Part shown: positions 1-14,290 of the stretch, piece by piece | How the letters are laid out: each line of letters begins with the position of its first letter | Numbering within the stretch: the first letter of the stretch is position 1 | Translations under genes and position numbers: made by a program | The notes under the pieces: generated by a model | The model's database searches: none | Told to the model about the DNA's origin: nothing | What the model saw: only the letters and a program-made list of their open reading frames with translations | From: Varroa destructor | Taxonomy: Eukaryota > Arthropoda > Arachnida > Mesostigmata > Varroidae | NCBI RefSeq assembly: GCF_002443255.2 | Contig: NW_019211458.1 | Span: forward strand, 15,123,939 to 15,187,938 | DNA: 64,000 nucleotides | Reading direction: 5' to 3'

Positions 1-3000
1 AGAGTATATACGTAGACATATCTATATATATATATATATATAGGTACACAGATGGGTTTACGAGTTGCCAGCTGTTTAGCGAATGGCTACTGCATCCCTA
101 GACTAGGCAACACAGTGGAAAATATCGAAATCGTACAATCCACTTCTATACAATAGGCACTGCAAAGACCGTACATCAGTATTTTATCACTTGCGCATTT
201 CAGCTCCCGCTGTCGCCGATCCAAGTTCATAATGAGATCGAAATTAGACAACTTATCGAGTAATTAAGCTAGAGTTTTCAATTTAAAATATTTATTTGGT
301 TGAAGGCCTGACGTAACATGTTCTCAGCCTACACATGTGTTAGGCCAGCAAAACTGTTTAATAATACCAAAAATTAGCGTGACAAAGTTTAGTGGTCCTG
401 CTATTTTTACAAATGGACGTCATTGTCAGATGACGTCGCTTATGTGACAAATGGGCATTCCTTGAACGCGTTCCCATGATAACCGTGCATAAGTGACCAT
501 CGGTGGTTCCAGTTTCAGCCCTGACGAATTGCTACTGGGGGATACAGTTACCATGGGGAAACTCTGCATAAGTCCAGCAAAACCCGTCCCGACTAGGCAT
601 TCTAATGGAATGCTACGTTTTTCTTATTCTTCGTTCGGTATTAAAGCCATTACGCATTGCTTCAGACGACTGGCTTCTAGCACAAGACATAGTATGTCTA
701 CACTCACATTCGAATTTAGAACACCATGGCCTAACGGCAGTGCCGAACGTAAACTTTGTATCATCTATTTTAGGTCATTGATGCTTTACCAACGAGACGA
801 TTTCAGCGGTTCGTCCACACAGTAGTAATATCCAAAAATGCTCAACAAATAAATTACAAGAACAAGATGTCATTGTATACACACGTGTTTCACAGGCATA
901 TTCTGGTTTATTCAGAAACAGAGCATACTAGTGTACGTCTATCCAGCGAACGACGGCTTGCCCTGCTAGCCGCCATCTAGCTTACCTGCTTGCCCTATGT
1001 TAATAAACACGCCGACGTCAAAATGTCCGCATTGGAGCATTCAGTTTTACCATGTGACGTCAACACATCGAACAAGCGCATACCATATCCTAGTATTGTA
1101 CACATGAAAGTCACAGACTGACGGCGCCCTTCATTCTACCAGAGAAAAAAACTAAAGGCCAAAAAATGAGTAGAAGCTGTAACGAATCGAAATAAAGGTG
1201 CTTATTGCTAAGTAACGCATCCAGTAAGTGAGAGCCAAACATTATATACGGTTGTGGGGATCGGCCAGATTCACATACCAAGGTAGGACAGAAAGGAGCA
1301 GGCTGACGACGACAGCTTTGTCTGCAGAAGGCCAGAATCGGCGACATGATCGGGTCGTGTCAATTAACGCCACACTTATAGTGTAAAGCCTGGGTGAGCT
1401 AGTTACGCTGATGAAGGACATTTGAGCAGATCAGAAAAGAAGAATAAAACTGGACGACAGGAAAAAGGTCTTTCCTTTGTTTGCTGTTAAAATGGCGTTG
1501 GTGAGCGTAATTATATAACGAACTCTGCATCACCAGGAAGGGACAAATGCAAGCATTTTTCATGTTTTCAATGCTGCACCTGCTCGAGAATAACGATATT
1601 TTGTACCTAATTAGATAGTTGTATTGTGTATATTGTTGTATCCTCATTGAACTAAATATTGGCAACTTCGACCTATTCCCAACCTCGATGCATATTCCCT
1701 GTCAGTTCCAGCGTACCCTCAGGCCCACAGGCTTATAATAAAAGCTTTCTCCGTCTTATGGAAAAGTTACACACAGAGTAGTTTCCTCGCCTAGGAGTTC
1801 CCTCAAGCTCAGCAAACAATGCAATTGAAAAAAGGAACCGTAATTGCATTATTTTGTCATCGAGGGTTTCAACCCTATTATGAATGCTCTCCGAGTCTCT
1901 ACAGGACCAATAACCTATATTTTGCTAATATTTACGAGCGGTTGATCGTATAACCATTGCTAGGCTACTACTTCGCCAAAATGCAAAGTGTAGATATTAT
2001 TTCTACGAAAAAAGCAACAAGTCTCGGAGGCTTCCTCTCTGCAAAAAGAAAAAGAAACTGTCTGCCAAGTTTGTTGGCATGTGTTTGCTCCTACTCTCCA
2101 TATTGTCGATCTCTCTTTCCGGCCATTAGTGCAGCATGTGCTTACGGCTAGTTGAATATGCGTACGCTACGAAACCTACTTATCGTAAATAATATAATGG
2201 ATATATCTCATTTGTGGCAAATTTCTATTTGTGCCGGGTTTACCACTACAGTTCAACAGAACGATACACATATTAGATAATGAAAGACAGGCAGAGGCAG
2301 CCGGCCAGTCTAACGACAAGGAAGCAAACGATGTTACTGCGTCTAAGGCCTATAGTTAACTTTCAGACAAGCATTTATCCATCGACACTGCTGGATAGAG
2401 GCCCTTAGATGATGAAAGGGGAGACTGAGAATACAAGACCCCCCGATTGGTTGGTTTCTAAAAAGAATCACTATCAGTCTGACTGATCAGGCTGTTGTCC
2501 CAATGTTACACGCATTTATCTGCTACATCAATTGTGCGCGTGGCGATGTTTTTCATGCATATTCTCGTGTTAAATGATAAAATGATAATATAAAGCACTT
2601 TGTTATCCTGTTACCATCACTCGCAATGCGACGTTGCCAAAGGCTATACGAATCTACAGACAGTCGCAGTCACCTTGATGATCCTTTAACTAGCCTTTAA
2701 TAATAGATATCGGATAATATATATATAAAATATTGGCCTTTCATATATTTATTGTTTGAGATGGGCTAGAGGTTATCGGAATAGAGATATATCTAGGTTT
2801 AGATAATGATAGGGTGCTCGATAGTGTTTGAATGAGTATTTCTGCAGGCCCACTTTTCGTAATCGCACTATGATAAATTATCAACAGATTTCTGGTGCAT
2901 ACCTCCATAAACCATCGGTGAAAACCTATTGCATCGAAAAACACCTGCCCGTCTTTTCCCTTACCTTATGCTTCCACTACGCCTTTATCGTTATCGTAGG

Positions 3001-4950
3001 CTGCCCCGAAAATTCTCAATAGGTGCATATCCATGAATACAGGCGTTAGCAGGTTAACACCTTGAAACTGTTGCTGGCATTTGGCCTAACGCTACCTGTA
3101 TCCCCTAAACTGCCGCAGCAGAAGTTTGACCTTCTCTACCGTCACACTTTGCTACATAAACATAAATATCCAACCGAACGGGTTTTAGGTTTTCTTCCAC
3201 GCTAAAGGACACTCGATTTCGAACGGTACGTGACACTGGCGCAGGGCTACAATTAGGCTAGTAATTACAAATGTCGAGCTGGATATGGAACTGTGAATAG
3301 AGAATATAGTGTAGAAAGCGTCGTTTACCTGCTCGTTGTTGACGGCTCTGCAGAATTGGAGACTCTTCGTCGCCCCCAATAAGCTACCATTAGCAAAAAA
3401 CCCTACATACCGTCTACCTTTTACGTAGCCGAGATGATCTGTGCCGCTTTTAATAAGCATGTCGTTTCGAATCGTACAATGCCTTGTTTAGTATTCCATC
3501 GGGGCTCATGTCTTGCTTGGCCGGGAATGACTGGTGGGCCTCGACTATATCCGCCATTTGTGCCTACTTTGGGTGTGTACGAATATAGACGTGGACACGA
3601 ATGATACTATTTGAAAAAAAACTTGCAACCGCCTTTTCTGTCGTTCCTACGCAGGTTAGACAAAACTGCGAGCCACTGACGACTGGTAGGTGTACGACAA
3701 TTGAGCCTTTGGTAGACGGCCTTATATTTACGTATGTATGTAAGAAGTCTAATGACATTTTAATTCAATAGGATATAGATTAATTTAGGTAAATAAAACC
3801 TAAACGATGTTATTATACATTAAACGATGCTTAAGGTCAAAGGTACACTTCAAAATATCATCCAAACGTCTTTAAACACGTTCTGTGCTTTAGTTCGGCT
3901 TAAGTCTAATCTACAGCGCACCATTTGCTAGCCGACGCAAGTATTCATGACAGATATTGGAGTAGCTATATTGTTGAAACGATGGTCAGAGAAACAATAT
4001 TTACGCTATCCTGACGTTACTTTAACATGCCTCAATTCAGCAATTCCAATAATAAAACCAAAGGTATTTTATAGATCAATTTTGGTCGTTTTCAGCAAAC
4101 GACACACTTTTCTCTAACACAAATATTTCAGGTCGTATTTTACTCGCAGTCAGGTTACACCTTATTGGTCTGCTCGAAATTTTACCGTAACGTACTCACA
4201 AAGCTACTCCGTAGCAGAGAAAACATGGTCCTCCTGGAAATTCCTGATGTAAGTATGGATACTTATAGGTTCGTTTCGATGTATTTAGCAAAATGTATTT
4301 TGAATTGAGTAGTTATTTGTAATTCTATTTAACAGAACAAAAGTGACTATTCGGTTAAGCCATTTGAGAGACAAATAACGTTACTGTAGTAAGTCGCCGG
4401 ATAACAGAGCAAGGCGATCATTTAGCAACTTTTAAGGCCCTGAGGGAAAATAGGAAAAGTACTTTTCATTTCGGTCCTACTTCCGTTCACTTCCCAGTGA
4501 GACTGCATACGTTTAGGCCCTAAAGTATCTAGGCTCAATTAGAAGAAAATGCACCGTTATGGAAATGTTTGGAACGCTATACGGCTTTATGTGCTGCTAG
4601 AGCCACCAAGGAGAGCTTCCTTTAGGGAGCTATTCTACTCGTAGCTGTAGTAGAGACCCAACCGTGCCTAGAGTGCCCTTAGGTTACTAAAAATATTACA
4701 GCCGCCAGCGGGGCAACTGGCTGCAGCTTCCACCGGAAGAGATGGCGCCCAGTGCAAGAAATACCTAGAATAGTACGACGCCATTTTCACAAATAAGGCC
4801 AGACTTCAGCCATATATATATAGGTTAACCACTAACCGCTTGCATCACGTCCCATTGCCTCATCAGTGCCCATCGACAGCTTCGCCTGAATGCTCTTACC
4901 TAGCGACAACTGTACCTCAGGTGGGCCTCACCGCTCAGCGCACGTGGGAC
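1..4950. other. no supported gene
   Basis: Only short, composition-neutral open frames on both strands, the largest at 493-825 (plus) and 3185-3460 (minus); neither has recognisable motifs. There is a short TA tract near 27-42. The stretch from about 4600 may be the upstream part of the LINE, but it is unreadable. Confidence 0.6.
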
Positions 4951-4959
4951 GAACTGCCA

Positions 4960-6045
4960 ACGGACGAACACGAAAGCCTGGGTATTCTTCGTCCTGGAGG
5001 TGACTCAGATGCTTAAGAGCCTACTCCCAGAAAAGGCAGCGGGACCAGACAGGATTTGAAAGGAACACTTTACAGCTGCCGGGGACCTGGCGTCGTCTAA
5101 TCTGCTTTGTTTAACGAACGCGTTCATCCGGGCTGGATGCAACGCTTCTCGATATTTTGAAACGCAACGGCGACCCGAGGCAACCAACGTCGTGGCGTGA
5201 AATCGCGAAAGAAAGCGTCTGCTCTAAACTCCGCTCGTATTTGCTAGCGAAAAGACTAAACATGTCTTTGAAGCGTGAAACCCAAGGAGGAATGTGGATT
5301 TAGGAAAGAACACTCGTCCAACACGACAAACAATTGCCGATATAAACTGAATTTGAAGAAGCCCCTAACAGTACATTTATGCAGTGTTTTTAAACTTCAA
5401 AGCTGCTTTTAATTCCGCCCCAACTTTAATCTTACGCATCCTGGCCGACGTCGGGAACGTGCTTATCTTGGTAGTAGCGATACTCTAGGAAAACAGGGTT
5501 GTAGTCGGTGATGAGGTTTTAACACTGCCAGCGTTCTCCCAGACTACAGATGATGCCCAGACAGATAGATAAAGTCATTTCCTTTTCGCAACCTAGCTTA
5601 ACAGTCTTCCCAACAAGATATATGGGCGCAGAAATATTGTGAAAGCTTTCCTGTATGCAGACGATTTAATTATTTACAGAGGTAATCGCGTCCATATACA
5701 GCAGGGTCCTAGCAAATTACGTTCTGCCATCTCGGAATTGGACCTGACCATCAGTCTAACGAAAACCAAGATAATGAAATTCACGAGAGGTAGCAATGTT
5801 ACGGCCCGTGACACGGGATATCCCTCTGGGCGACCGCTGACATACGTTAATCGACTCACCTGTGTAAGCCTGTTTCCTATAACGGTCAAAGTTTCTCTTA
5901 ATATACTACAGAAAAAACGCAAAAAGGCTTTGATAGCTTTGCTTTAAATATATAACCCCCAACCAATGTCTCCCTCAAGCACTTTGCGAGTTTTTGATCT
6001 TAAAGTTGGACCGAGTCCCGTATACGGGTGAGCCTAATCTGATAA
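4960..6045 (+). mobile_element. decayed non-LTR retrotransposon (LINE) reverse transcriptase
   Basis: RT landmarks appear in the right order on the plus strand but in shifting frames. These are LKSLLPEKAAGPD near 5010-5050 (the GPDG block), GFRKEHSS near 5300, NFKAAFNSA near 5393-5419 (the DFKAAFD block), and the active-site FLYADDLI with YADD at 5654-5665. ISLTKTKIMKF follows around 5760, then a degenerate YLGV block and TLRVFDLKVGPSPVYG near 5990-6030. Several stops and frameshifts make it inactive. The longest intact stretch is 5639-5947. The apurinic endonuclease domain and a clear poly-A tail were not found. The clade cannot be fixed by eye; the FDLKVGPSPVYG end resembles LINEs seen in various invertebrates. 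Confidence 0.8.
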
Positions 6046-6049
6046 TGGA

Positions 6050-6068
6050 GGGGGGAGCGGGGGGGGGG
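6050..6068 (+). repeat. G-rich run (possible G-quadruplex)
   Basis: Six G, then AGC, then ten G, just downstream of the LINE remnant. Enough G-tracts are present for an intramolecular quadruplex with one-base loops. Confidence 0.5.
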
Positions 6069-7360
6069 AACTAATGACGATTGAAATTTGACTGACCGGT
6101 TTATGGTGCACTAATAAGTATAAGTACATAATTTATAATGCAGTGATTGGTAGATCCTTGATAACTGTACAAACCTTAGGTCGACCATCGCAAGAGTCGC
6201 CTCACAACATTAGCTCTAGCCGAGCTCATGAAACCATCATATAGTTCGTCCAAGATAGCATATGAAGCAAGTTATCTTAACTGCCCATATTTGACATACT
6301 ACTTAATAAAACTAAATAAATTAGGTTGACTCGATTTCGATGATTCCCGCTCTGACGACTGGTTATCCATTAAGAGGAAGATGAAAGCGAGACAAAGAAG
6401 AAAGGTTGTCGCATTTTGTCAAGATTTATCGGTGGAGTCAAGGATTGGACACCAGTGTAGAAAGGACAATTACGTCGAAACCATCTCCAACACTGAATCA
6501 GTCTATAAAGCACGTAAGAGCTTTGGGCCACGTTAAGTGTATGTACGTACGTGCGCATGCTAACAATGATTACACAGCTTAGCCGTAACAAAAGCCTAAT
6601 CTTGTTGAGCATAGATTACAATGTCTTTCTTCATCTATAACTAAACGTAAATAGTCGATAGTGCATATCGTCCTTAGATATGCCTTACGTTTGATGTTTC
6701 CAAAATAAAAAGGAAATACCTATAACATGGAGATCTTAGTCAGAATTGAACTATGGTAGAACACATTAAAGAACGCCACTTCTAATAACATCACATAACT
6801 TGTAAAACCCTATCAATAAACGGTGTTTTTGTTGATTACAATGGGTTGACTTTTTAAAGCAAGCACATGTATTTTACCACAAACTCCTGTGCTAACTGCA
6901 AATGGGCCCCTGACGGTAACGCAAACACTTGGATCCTATTTACAAAGAATACGAAGAAAGCTTTTGATTAAGCCAAACATTTGCCTCAGGCCGATCGTCG
7001 TTAGGCTAATTAGAGCCAACTTTTAACTCCTTTCATGTACTATAAAGGCCATTTCGGCAAGGTGGTGAATTTATGCTTTCCCCTGAGCCACCATTTGTCT
7101 AACAATGCTCCCTGCTACTGGCTCCTCGTCAGAGATTTTTTAGGCCTTTATTGCGAAGACATGCGTTGAAATGGACACGTGTTATAATTGTAAATTAACT
7201 CAATGCATTAGTTGGAAACAATAAGGGTGCAGGAACATTTTTTTTTTATAATCAGCGCCTTTTCCAAGACTAATTAATCCCTTTGTTCCAACTAAGTACA
7301 TTCATTAAAAGATATTTTCAGTAAATATATTCGACTGCTTGCCATAACGGCTCCAGTCAG

Positions 7361-7609
7361 ACATATCCTGGTACGCCTTTCACCATTCGCATGACTCGTT
7401 ATAACTTCACCTCTACCTACTGCCCTGTGAAGTACAACATAGTACTACATAAAGGTCTAATGCATTGCACTGGTATATTGGGATCTAACAAAGATGATCT
7501 TGCTGCATTTTCCAGAATCTATAGCAGTGGTAGGTTATTCAATGTGAGCTATAGCCAGAATGACCAAGCTGATGATGTCATGCTCCGAATGCTTCAGCGA
7601 AGCGCTAGC
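7361..7609 (+). CDS. candidate internal exon, unrecognised protein
   Basis: The open frame runs from 7325 to 7639. I propose an exon after the AG at 7359-7360, beginning TYPGTPFTIRMTRY, and ending SAS before a GTACGT donor, phase 0 at both ends. If the donor is not used, the frame ends at a TAG at 7637-7639 after TRTTQQ. The composition (balanced polar and hydrophobic residues, few low-complexity stretches) looks coding, but no domain was recognised. The next candidate exon, at 9178, also begins in phase 0, so the two could be joined. The acceptor has a weak pyrimidine tract. Confidence 0.3.
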
Positions 7610-7701
7610 GTACGTCCGACTCGAACAACACAGCAGTAGTATGGAATTCTGTCTATCCAAGAAATTATAGTTTTTTATCAATGCGCAAAAAAACAACGTT
7701 A

Positions 7702-7703
<2 letters not shown>

Positions 7704-7757
<54 letters not shown>
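7704..7757. repeat. (TA)n microsatellite, about 27 units
   Basis: An uninterrupted TA tract of 54 bases, the longest simple repeat in the window. Confidence 0.95.
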
Positions 7758-7758
<1 letters not shown>

Positions 7759-9177
7759 TTACTTTACTATTATAAAGTTCAAGTTATTCAGATTACGACG
7801 AGCTTTAATTTCTCACGCCCGTAGACGGGTATACTTGTACTGGACCTTCTTCAATCTTTTCACCAACCTACTTACTCCGTGTGGCCAGAAATTTGCAAGT
7901 ACCGTATCGAAAAGTTTTCGTTACTTCATCACAAATTACGAGCTTCACAAAAAAGAAACCGCGTTGAAACGATACTTACAAGCAAACAATCAGTGATCAA
8001 AGATGGCGGACATCATTTTTGACCCCCTTGATATGATCATCATATTGGTAAGTGTGTGCCAATCATTCTGAAAGGGCTCCACCGATTTTTGGGTTTTTTT
8101 TAAGCAAGCTTGGCCTGACAGCAGAATACTATGTTGAAAACGATATACCTATTAGAGTAGCTAAAATGTATGTTAAAAATACAATAAAAATATTTATCCA
8201 TAAATGCTAATGTAAACCGAAAAGAAGATGACGTTTGGGTAGTTTTCTTTTTTATCAACGACTGAGCGTTTGTGAAATACGTAAACATAAACATTATTTT
8301 ATTTTCCGAGTTTTTAACAACGAGTATAGAATTGGAATTCAACAACAAAGCGATTTCGCGAAAAAGATCTAGAATTTTGAAAAGACTTTCAATTATTTAC
8401 TTGGTTAGTTCACCTAAAAACCTATTATTAAAATAATGTTAATTCTGTTTCAAAAAAACTGAATAATCACAATAGAATAACGGGTAACAGCTTGCGGTAA
8501 CTCTAATGGAAGGGCAAACGAAAATGATATGATGACTACAGCGGGTCTGGGTTCAGCGCTCGAGCGCAGCGCTGTCAATAGGGTTAGAACGCGCTCTAGG
8601 CTTGTCTGAGAAAAGTAACTCAATACTACTGGGTAATGCATACTATGTATGTTTCGTCCAGGTTGCGGACTGCAAACGGATAAATAAGTTGATAGTTCCG
8701 TGTTCATAGTTAGAATAGGACTAATACTGTGCGTCCGTGACGTTGTTCGTTACCACACAGGCCAGACGGCCATTTGGTCCAGGCATTTTGCATAATAGGT
8801 CAACCTTAGTGTATGAGACGACGTGACATCTATGTATAGGTATCCCTGCACTACATATTGTAATACAGTTATTTGGCAATAGCTGAAATAGAGGGGCTTC
8901 CGTTCAGAAACTTGATGCTGGACGTTCAGGCCTGTGCCTACCAGCTTACGTAAATGCCGGCTCCAATGAATGCGAGGTCCGTTCACTACAACTAGACTCA
9001 TCTTTTTCAACCCTGTTATAGCATGCGTCACGGCACAACGCTCGTCGCGGCAAATCCGAACGGGAGAGGCGTGACTGAGGAAACTAAGAATGGGTTCCTT
9101 ATGTGATAATGCAACAGTAAGCCAAGTCGGAAAGTAACGTGAGCTCAAGCGTACGTATAAATGATATATTATTATAG

Positions 9178-9363
9178 AAAAATGTGTATGAAGCGTACAA
9201 GGGATTCACTCCGGCAACATTAGTAGACGCATCACTCGTATCAGACAATTTGACGCCAGAAGCTACGCCTAACGAGGCTGCATGGTTAAAATATCTTCAC
9301 ACAGCGTTATATTGGACAATGGGATTTACGCCATGTTGGTCTCTGCTCCGCTTGTCAAGAAAG
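9178..9363 (+). CDS. candidate internal exon, unrecognised protein
   Basis: The frame opens right after an in-frame TAG that doubles as the acceptor (TTATTATAG) and closes at a strong donor, AAG followed by GTAGGT. It is 186 bp, 62 codons, phase 0 on both sides. The peptide includes VYEAYKGFTPATLVDASL, then acidic NLTPEATPNEAAW and a tryptophan-rich YWTMGFTPCWSLLRL ending in basic RLSRK. It reads like real coding sequence from a globular or membrane-associated protein, but I do not recognise the family. Confidence 0.45.
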
Positions 9364-12300
9364 GTAGGTGATGGAAGTTGCGGGACGTAGGCAAGGTTTA
9401 CTGCGGACATTCAAACTTGCGTATTTCTGAGACAATAAAACATTAGAGAACCTGTGTTTTGAGGCAACAGAAGCAGATGGTTCAGAAAGTGTCCTGTTTC
9501 TTTTCCTATTTGCTACCGAACGCTGTCTAGCTCATACTATGACAGATTCACACGATTCTCGTTCATAGGCTAACGTATTATAGCGTGTCCAATGCAGCGT
9601 GGAGGCTTGCTAAGTCGAGGCACAGTTCTTGAAGGTACAAGTTAGAAAACAAGGATTTCAATGACCGGAACCGGCCATTTTTTACGTCTGCTTATTTGTT
9701 TAGACTTTGCAAAAAGTGTAGCTTGAACGGCTTAGAGTACGGTTACTTTGACGAAACTGTGCTAGAAGCCTACATAACTCCTGATTAGAAAAGAGTCTCG
9801 AATCTCCGAAGAAGCAAAAAATAACCGGCTTCCATTGCGTACCAGTGCTGATAACGGTTACGGCACAGGCTTTTCAAACGCATATCTAGTTGCATAGGTG
9901 CTTTCAAAATTATCACGATCGGTAACGGTAATGCGTGAACTTTTGGGATATCAGCGTCGTGATCCAAATTTGCGATAAGCCCCAACCGATATGGTAATCA
10001 ATAGAAGAAGTAATTTATAGTCATCCTATAATTTCATTAGAAATTTAAGTTAAGTCAAATGAAAGAAGAATAAATCGGTGTTAATTACTAGATACGAAAA
10101 ATGACAAACGGGCCTCTAGAGTTGTTCGGTTCAAAGGTACAGAACGTTTAAAAGACGTTACTTTTTTCAATCGATTACGGATGGCAGGTGTCAGTCTGAT
10201 GATACGCACGTGTAGTAGAGGCTGTTGAAATGATGCAGTCACTTGAATAGAAACATCAATCTCGGAGATCCGGCGCCTATCTCGCAATGATAGAGCTATG
10301 CAACTAGGTGACTTCTTCACTGTTGCGCTTTCCACAACCTTTCCTACACTTCTCTAGCCAAACTGATATTATTATCTGATTTCTTTTCATATATAAATTA
10401 ATTAGCTGTTATTAAAAAAAAAAATGATGCTAGCTTATCGCTTCTACTCCATGACATCGGACGACTATTTCAAGTTGTAGGTTCTTTTTTTGTTGTAGAC
10501 ACCAAACATCAAGCTTTTTTTTCTCGCACCTTTGCAAGTTAATGTAAGGCGCTATTCAGCGTTAGGCTGTTACGTTCCTAATTCAAGTTAAAATAACTCG
10601 CTTGGGTTACTAGAGCTGTTATCGTTCTGCTATCTCTTGCCCATTGTCCAATTACCGAAATGCTGTTACCGTGTTCTAATCATCTTGCGGCTTCATAGAA
10701 CAGCCTCGACGACTGTGACGTTATAGGAATCAAGTGGACTGAAGCTGGAAAGACATGGTCCGTCCGTCTGGTTTTTATTAGATCAAACAATAAACTATTA
10801 ATTTTTACCTTTTCTGTTTCGTTTGATTTCTACTCGAGGTATTGAAGAGGTAAAATCTTTTAGCAAAAAGCTAATCAAGTGCAAAGTATGACTAACTCAA
10901 TTCTAATATCATACTTGTTAGTTCATCACAAAGGGACCATCGTCAGTTATATACGGCCTGCTACCCAATATTTTCGACCGTTGTTCTAAGGTACCTATGG
11001 AATTATAGCTTGCTATACATTTAAAACAAATATACTTTTCGTGCTTTTATAGATACATTTGAAATAAGCTACCGATGGAGGATAAATTGTCCTGTTGTGC
11101 CTAATTCCATCTGTCATCGCCATTTAATTTACATAGTTATTTTGGCATGTGAGCAACGATTGACACGTGTAAGTTGTTCATAGAAATAGATGCTCATAGA
11201 AATGCAGTTTTCTGTACAAAGACATTATCGATTTGTTCTAACATCAATGATTGTACTTGGACCTAAGAACATGATCTGGCAAACAACAAACAAAAAGCTT
11301 CCGAAAGCTATGAAGGCTGCATGTAGTTAGCGCCGTCACACCTATCGTTGACGGCCTTAAGAAAAACCATAGTATAAACCTCGGAGCTCATGGATAATAT
11401 TCCTGTCTACAAAAAGAACTGAGGCTCAGATGTTGTGTCCTTGACATTGTGCAACATGGTCATTTTGTCTACTCTAATAAGCTTAATACTACTCGAAATT
11501 TTAGCCAATTCGTTCACCTCATCCATACTACCGTCTCGTCATTGCTGAGAAGACAGTCCCCGCAGGATCTGTAGATCCCAGGCAAGTCAGATCCTTTTTT
11601 TGTCCTGTTATCAAAGCTACAAGCTTCAAGCTAGCAGTCTACAAGGGCAACAGCTACGGCATTGCTATTCAGATTATTCTCCATTCTACACGTCCATATA
11701 AGCATAGGACAGAACCAGTCGTATGCTTGATTGCATTCAACACCGATCGATAGGTAAGTGATTTCGTAGTAGGCGAAAGAATCACAACGTGGACTTTTCG
11801 AACCTTCACACACATTAAAAACACACCTGAGCTATATTTTATACGGCCGCCCTTGGAGTTCCGTTGAAATTGAACTGTTATGTTTCAACACGAGCTCACG
11901 CTCGTACCATCGTTATTGAATCGCTCCTTCACGAGAGACAGGCCATTAACGTTTCTGGTTTTTAGTGAAGATCACTTCGTATTAACAATATTCTTAAGTA
12001 CACTTCTCAAAGTCGTTGACTAACAAAACGTTCTCGTAGCTATTGGGCCGTTGCTTATTTTGCTATCAGGCCGAACTTCGCCCAAGACGGACGATCCAGA
12101 AGTTGCCTATTGTTATCTTGGTATTACCCTAAAAATAATATTCACTACCTGTTGCACGTACGGGCTATTCGCTCAATTTAAATGATTTTTCTTTGTTGAA
12201 ATTCTCCGGTTAAGATTTACACATCGAAACCTTAACCAGGACAATACAATAGGCTCTTTTACGTTACATACGATTATACTACATTTTCTCTTGACAATAA

Positions 12301-12642
12301 CAAAATTCATAATAGACCAGAGGCAAACAGCGCACAATTCAAATTTCTACGCGAGGCATTCATTCTACTGTAGCCAAATTACTGCATTTGTCGGTCGAGT
12401 AAAGATTAGCTGACCCCCATACCCGCAATTACGTAATTATTTATGCTGATTTTATAAAGCTAGCATCGACACTTTCTTAGTTTCATTTTTACTAAATATA
12501 TAAATAAATCTACAAACTAGTGTTATAGATAACTAACCGAACACGTAAGTCAGATCTGAACAATTTGCGTATAAAATGCCCCCTAGCTAGGGCTAACAAA
12601 CCTGTCCTCTGAAAGAATAACTCATGACAAAACTGTTGGCAT

Positions 12643-12666
12643 CTGTACCTATACCTATAGGTACAG
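12643..12666. repeat. near-perfect palindrome, 11-bp arms
   Basis: Arms 12643-12653 and 12656-12666 are exact reverse complements (CTGTACCTATA and TATAGGTACAG) around a CC spacer. Confidence 0.85.
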
Positions 12667-12891
12667 TTTGTATGATTGCCCTTATCAACTAGCAGTCAAC
12701 AGATATTGAAAGACCTATTAAATATATCTGTACAAAGACGTTGGAGAAGCGTATTTCGTCGAAGTTAGTGTGCAGAGAATGAAGTACAATGATCTTTTTA
12801 AGGGTATTACTTAATCACTGTAGCCTGCGTCGATTAGCGACACCCACAAGTGCTACTGTTGTGAGCTGTTGGATTTGTGTGCCCTTACGGT

Positions 12892-12933
12892 ATGCATGCA
12901 TGCATGCATGCATGCATGCATACATGCATGCAT
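12892..12933. repeat. (ATGC)n tetranucleotide microsatellite
   Basis: Ten or so ATGC units with one interruption (TACATGC) near 12921. Confidence 0.95.
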
Positions 12934-14290
12934 AATTCGCTTTCGGCCGCAGAACACAGAATCGTACGTTCCTAATTCGCCTTGCCCTAATAACGTTGAA
13001 TATATTGTTGTTGGGTTTTCTGCCGTTTTCGCGCCAAATGCCTAGTCAATAATGTGATCGGAAATCGACGGATTCATTGAGGTCATGAATAGGTGCGACA
13101 ATAGCGCTCCCTCACAGCATCATGAAAGAAGTTCATACTTACTCTTATAAAGTTAATAGTGTATAACTGTGTCTTTAGAGATCGATCTCAAATCAGTTTC
13201 ACCTAAGTGCTAGGACAGGTGCTATAGTATCTAGCATAATATATTAGAGATCTAACTGCGGTCAGAACAAGATGACGACGGTACATATTGCTAACAAATT
13301 TATATGTAGATAGATAGAATTCAGCTCATTCATTGCTTGTCAATAGCGTCAACGAGCTCGACGAAGAGATTTCAGTAAGCCAACATCTCACAGCTTGCGC
13401 AGGGGATGGTAGATGCAAGGTTGCTTTCGACTAACTAGTACGAGGCCAATGTCTATCGCTTCTGTAAAGCAAGCACACGCGTACGTTTAAAGGGACGAAT
13501 AACAGAGGGCACTAGTGTGCTGGACGGCCGAAAACAGAGCACCTATTAGAACGAATTTTCGCCAGTCATTGTTGAAAAAAGGCCTCGGCCAACTGCTTAT
13601 TGGAAAGGCTATTGCATACAGACGGCCAGAACCTCGAGCAACTTGTACGTAGACCACGTCAACAGGTTGCCCGTAAGCATCTGCCGCAGTCGCATGACAT
13701 GGCCGGTGGGCGTCTATGACTATCATAAAACGCCAAATGGCAATAATTTAAATTTATTGTACACAAAAGGCAGAAGCCAATGTAAGATTAAGGTCTTCGT
13801 GCAGAATGTTTACGATTACGATATGAATAAACCAGCGATAATACTCGCAGTTAGCGATCGGTCGATTTGTACATTACGACTCGTCAGCCGCCTTCTACCA
13901 CGGAAGCTATGTAAACATCCGTTTTGCAAAACAACCTGAGAGCGTACTTTAGGAGAGAGTCCGTAATTTTCTATCTTGGGCAGAGATCTAAGTTAAAAAA
14001 CATGTACGAATACAAAATTACAGTGTATGTATTGATCTAGGATATTGTACGATCAGGCACAGGCGTAGTGAATGATCTTGCGAGTGTTACTCTATCGAGA
14101 GAGCTCCACAAATAGTTGTACGTCTCATGAGTGGAAAAAAAAAAAAGAAAAACTATTGCAATAATCATAATTCCATCGTACAGTTTGTACATAGTATGTA
14201 GTAGGATGTTTCTTTGCATCCAAACAAGACTTGCAGTTTGTTGCTACTATAATGGTCAATAATAAAACAATTTTACTTTGTTCTACGCAG

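Larger units (their letters stand above)
9420..14280. other. no supported gene
   Basis: Apart from the palindrome at 12643 and the ATGC microsatellite, nothing stands out. If the flanking exon-like stretches belong to one gene, this is intron. Confidence 0.5.

Noticed and set aside
5674..5922. A minus-strand frame opposite the LINE YADD region
   Set aside because: It is the antisense shadow of the reverse transcriptase.
8750..9148. A 132-codon minus-strand frame, one of the longest in the window
   Set aside because: No recognisable motif, no clear splice borders, and residue use resembles a chance frame; it lies just upstream of a better plus-strand exon candidate.
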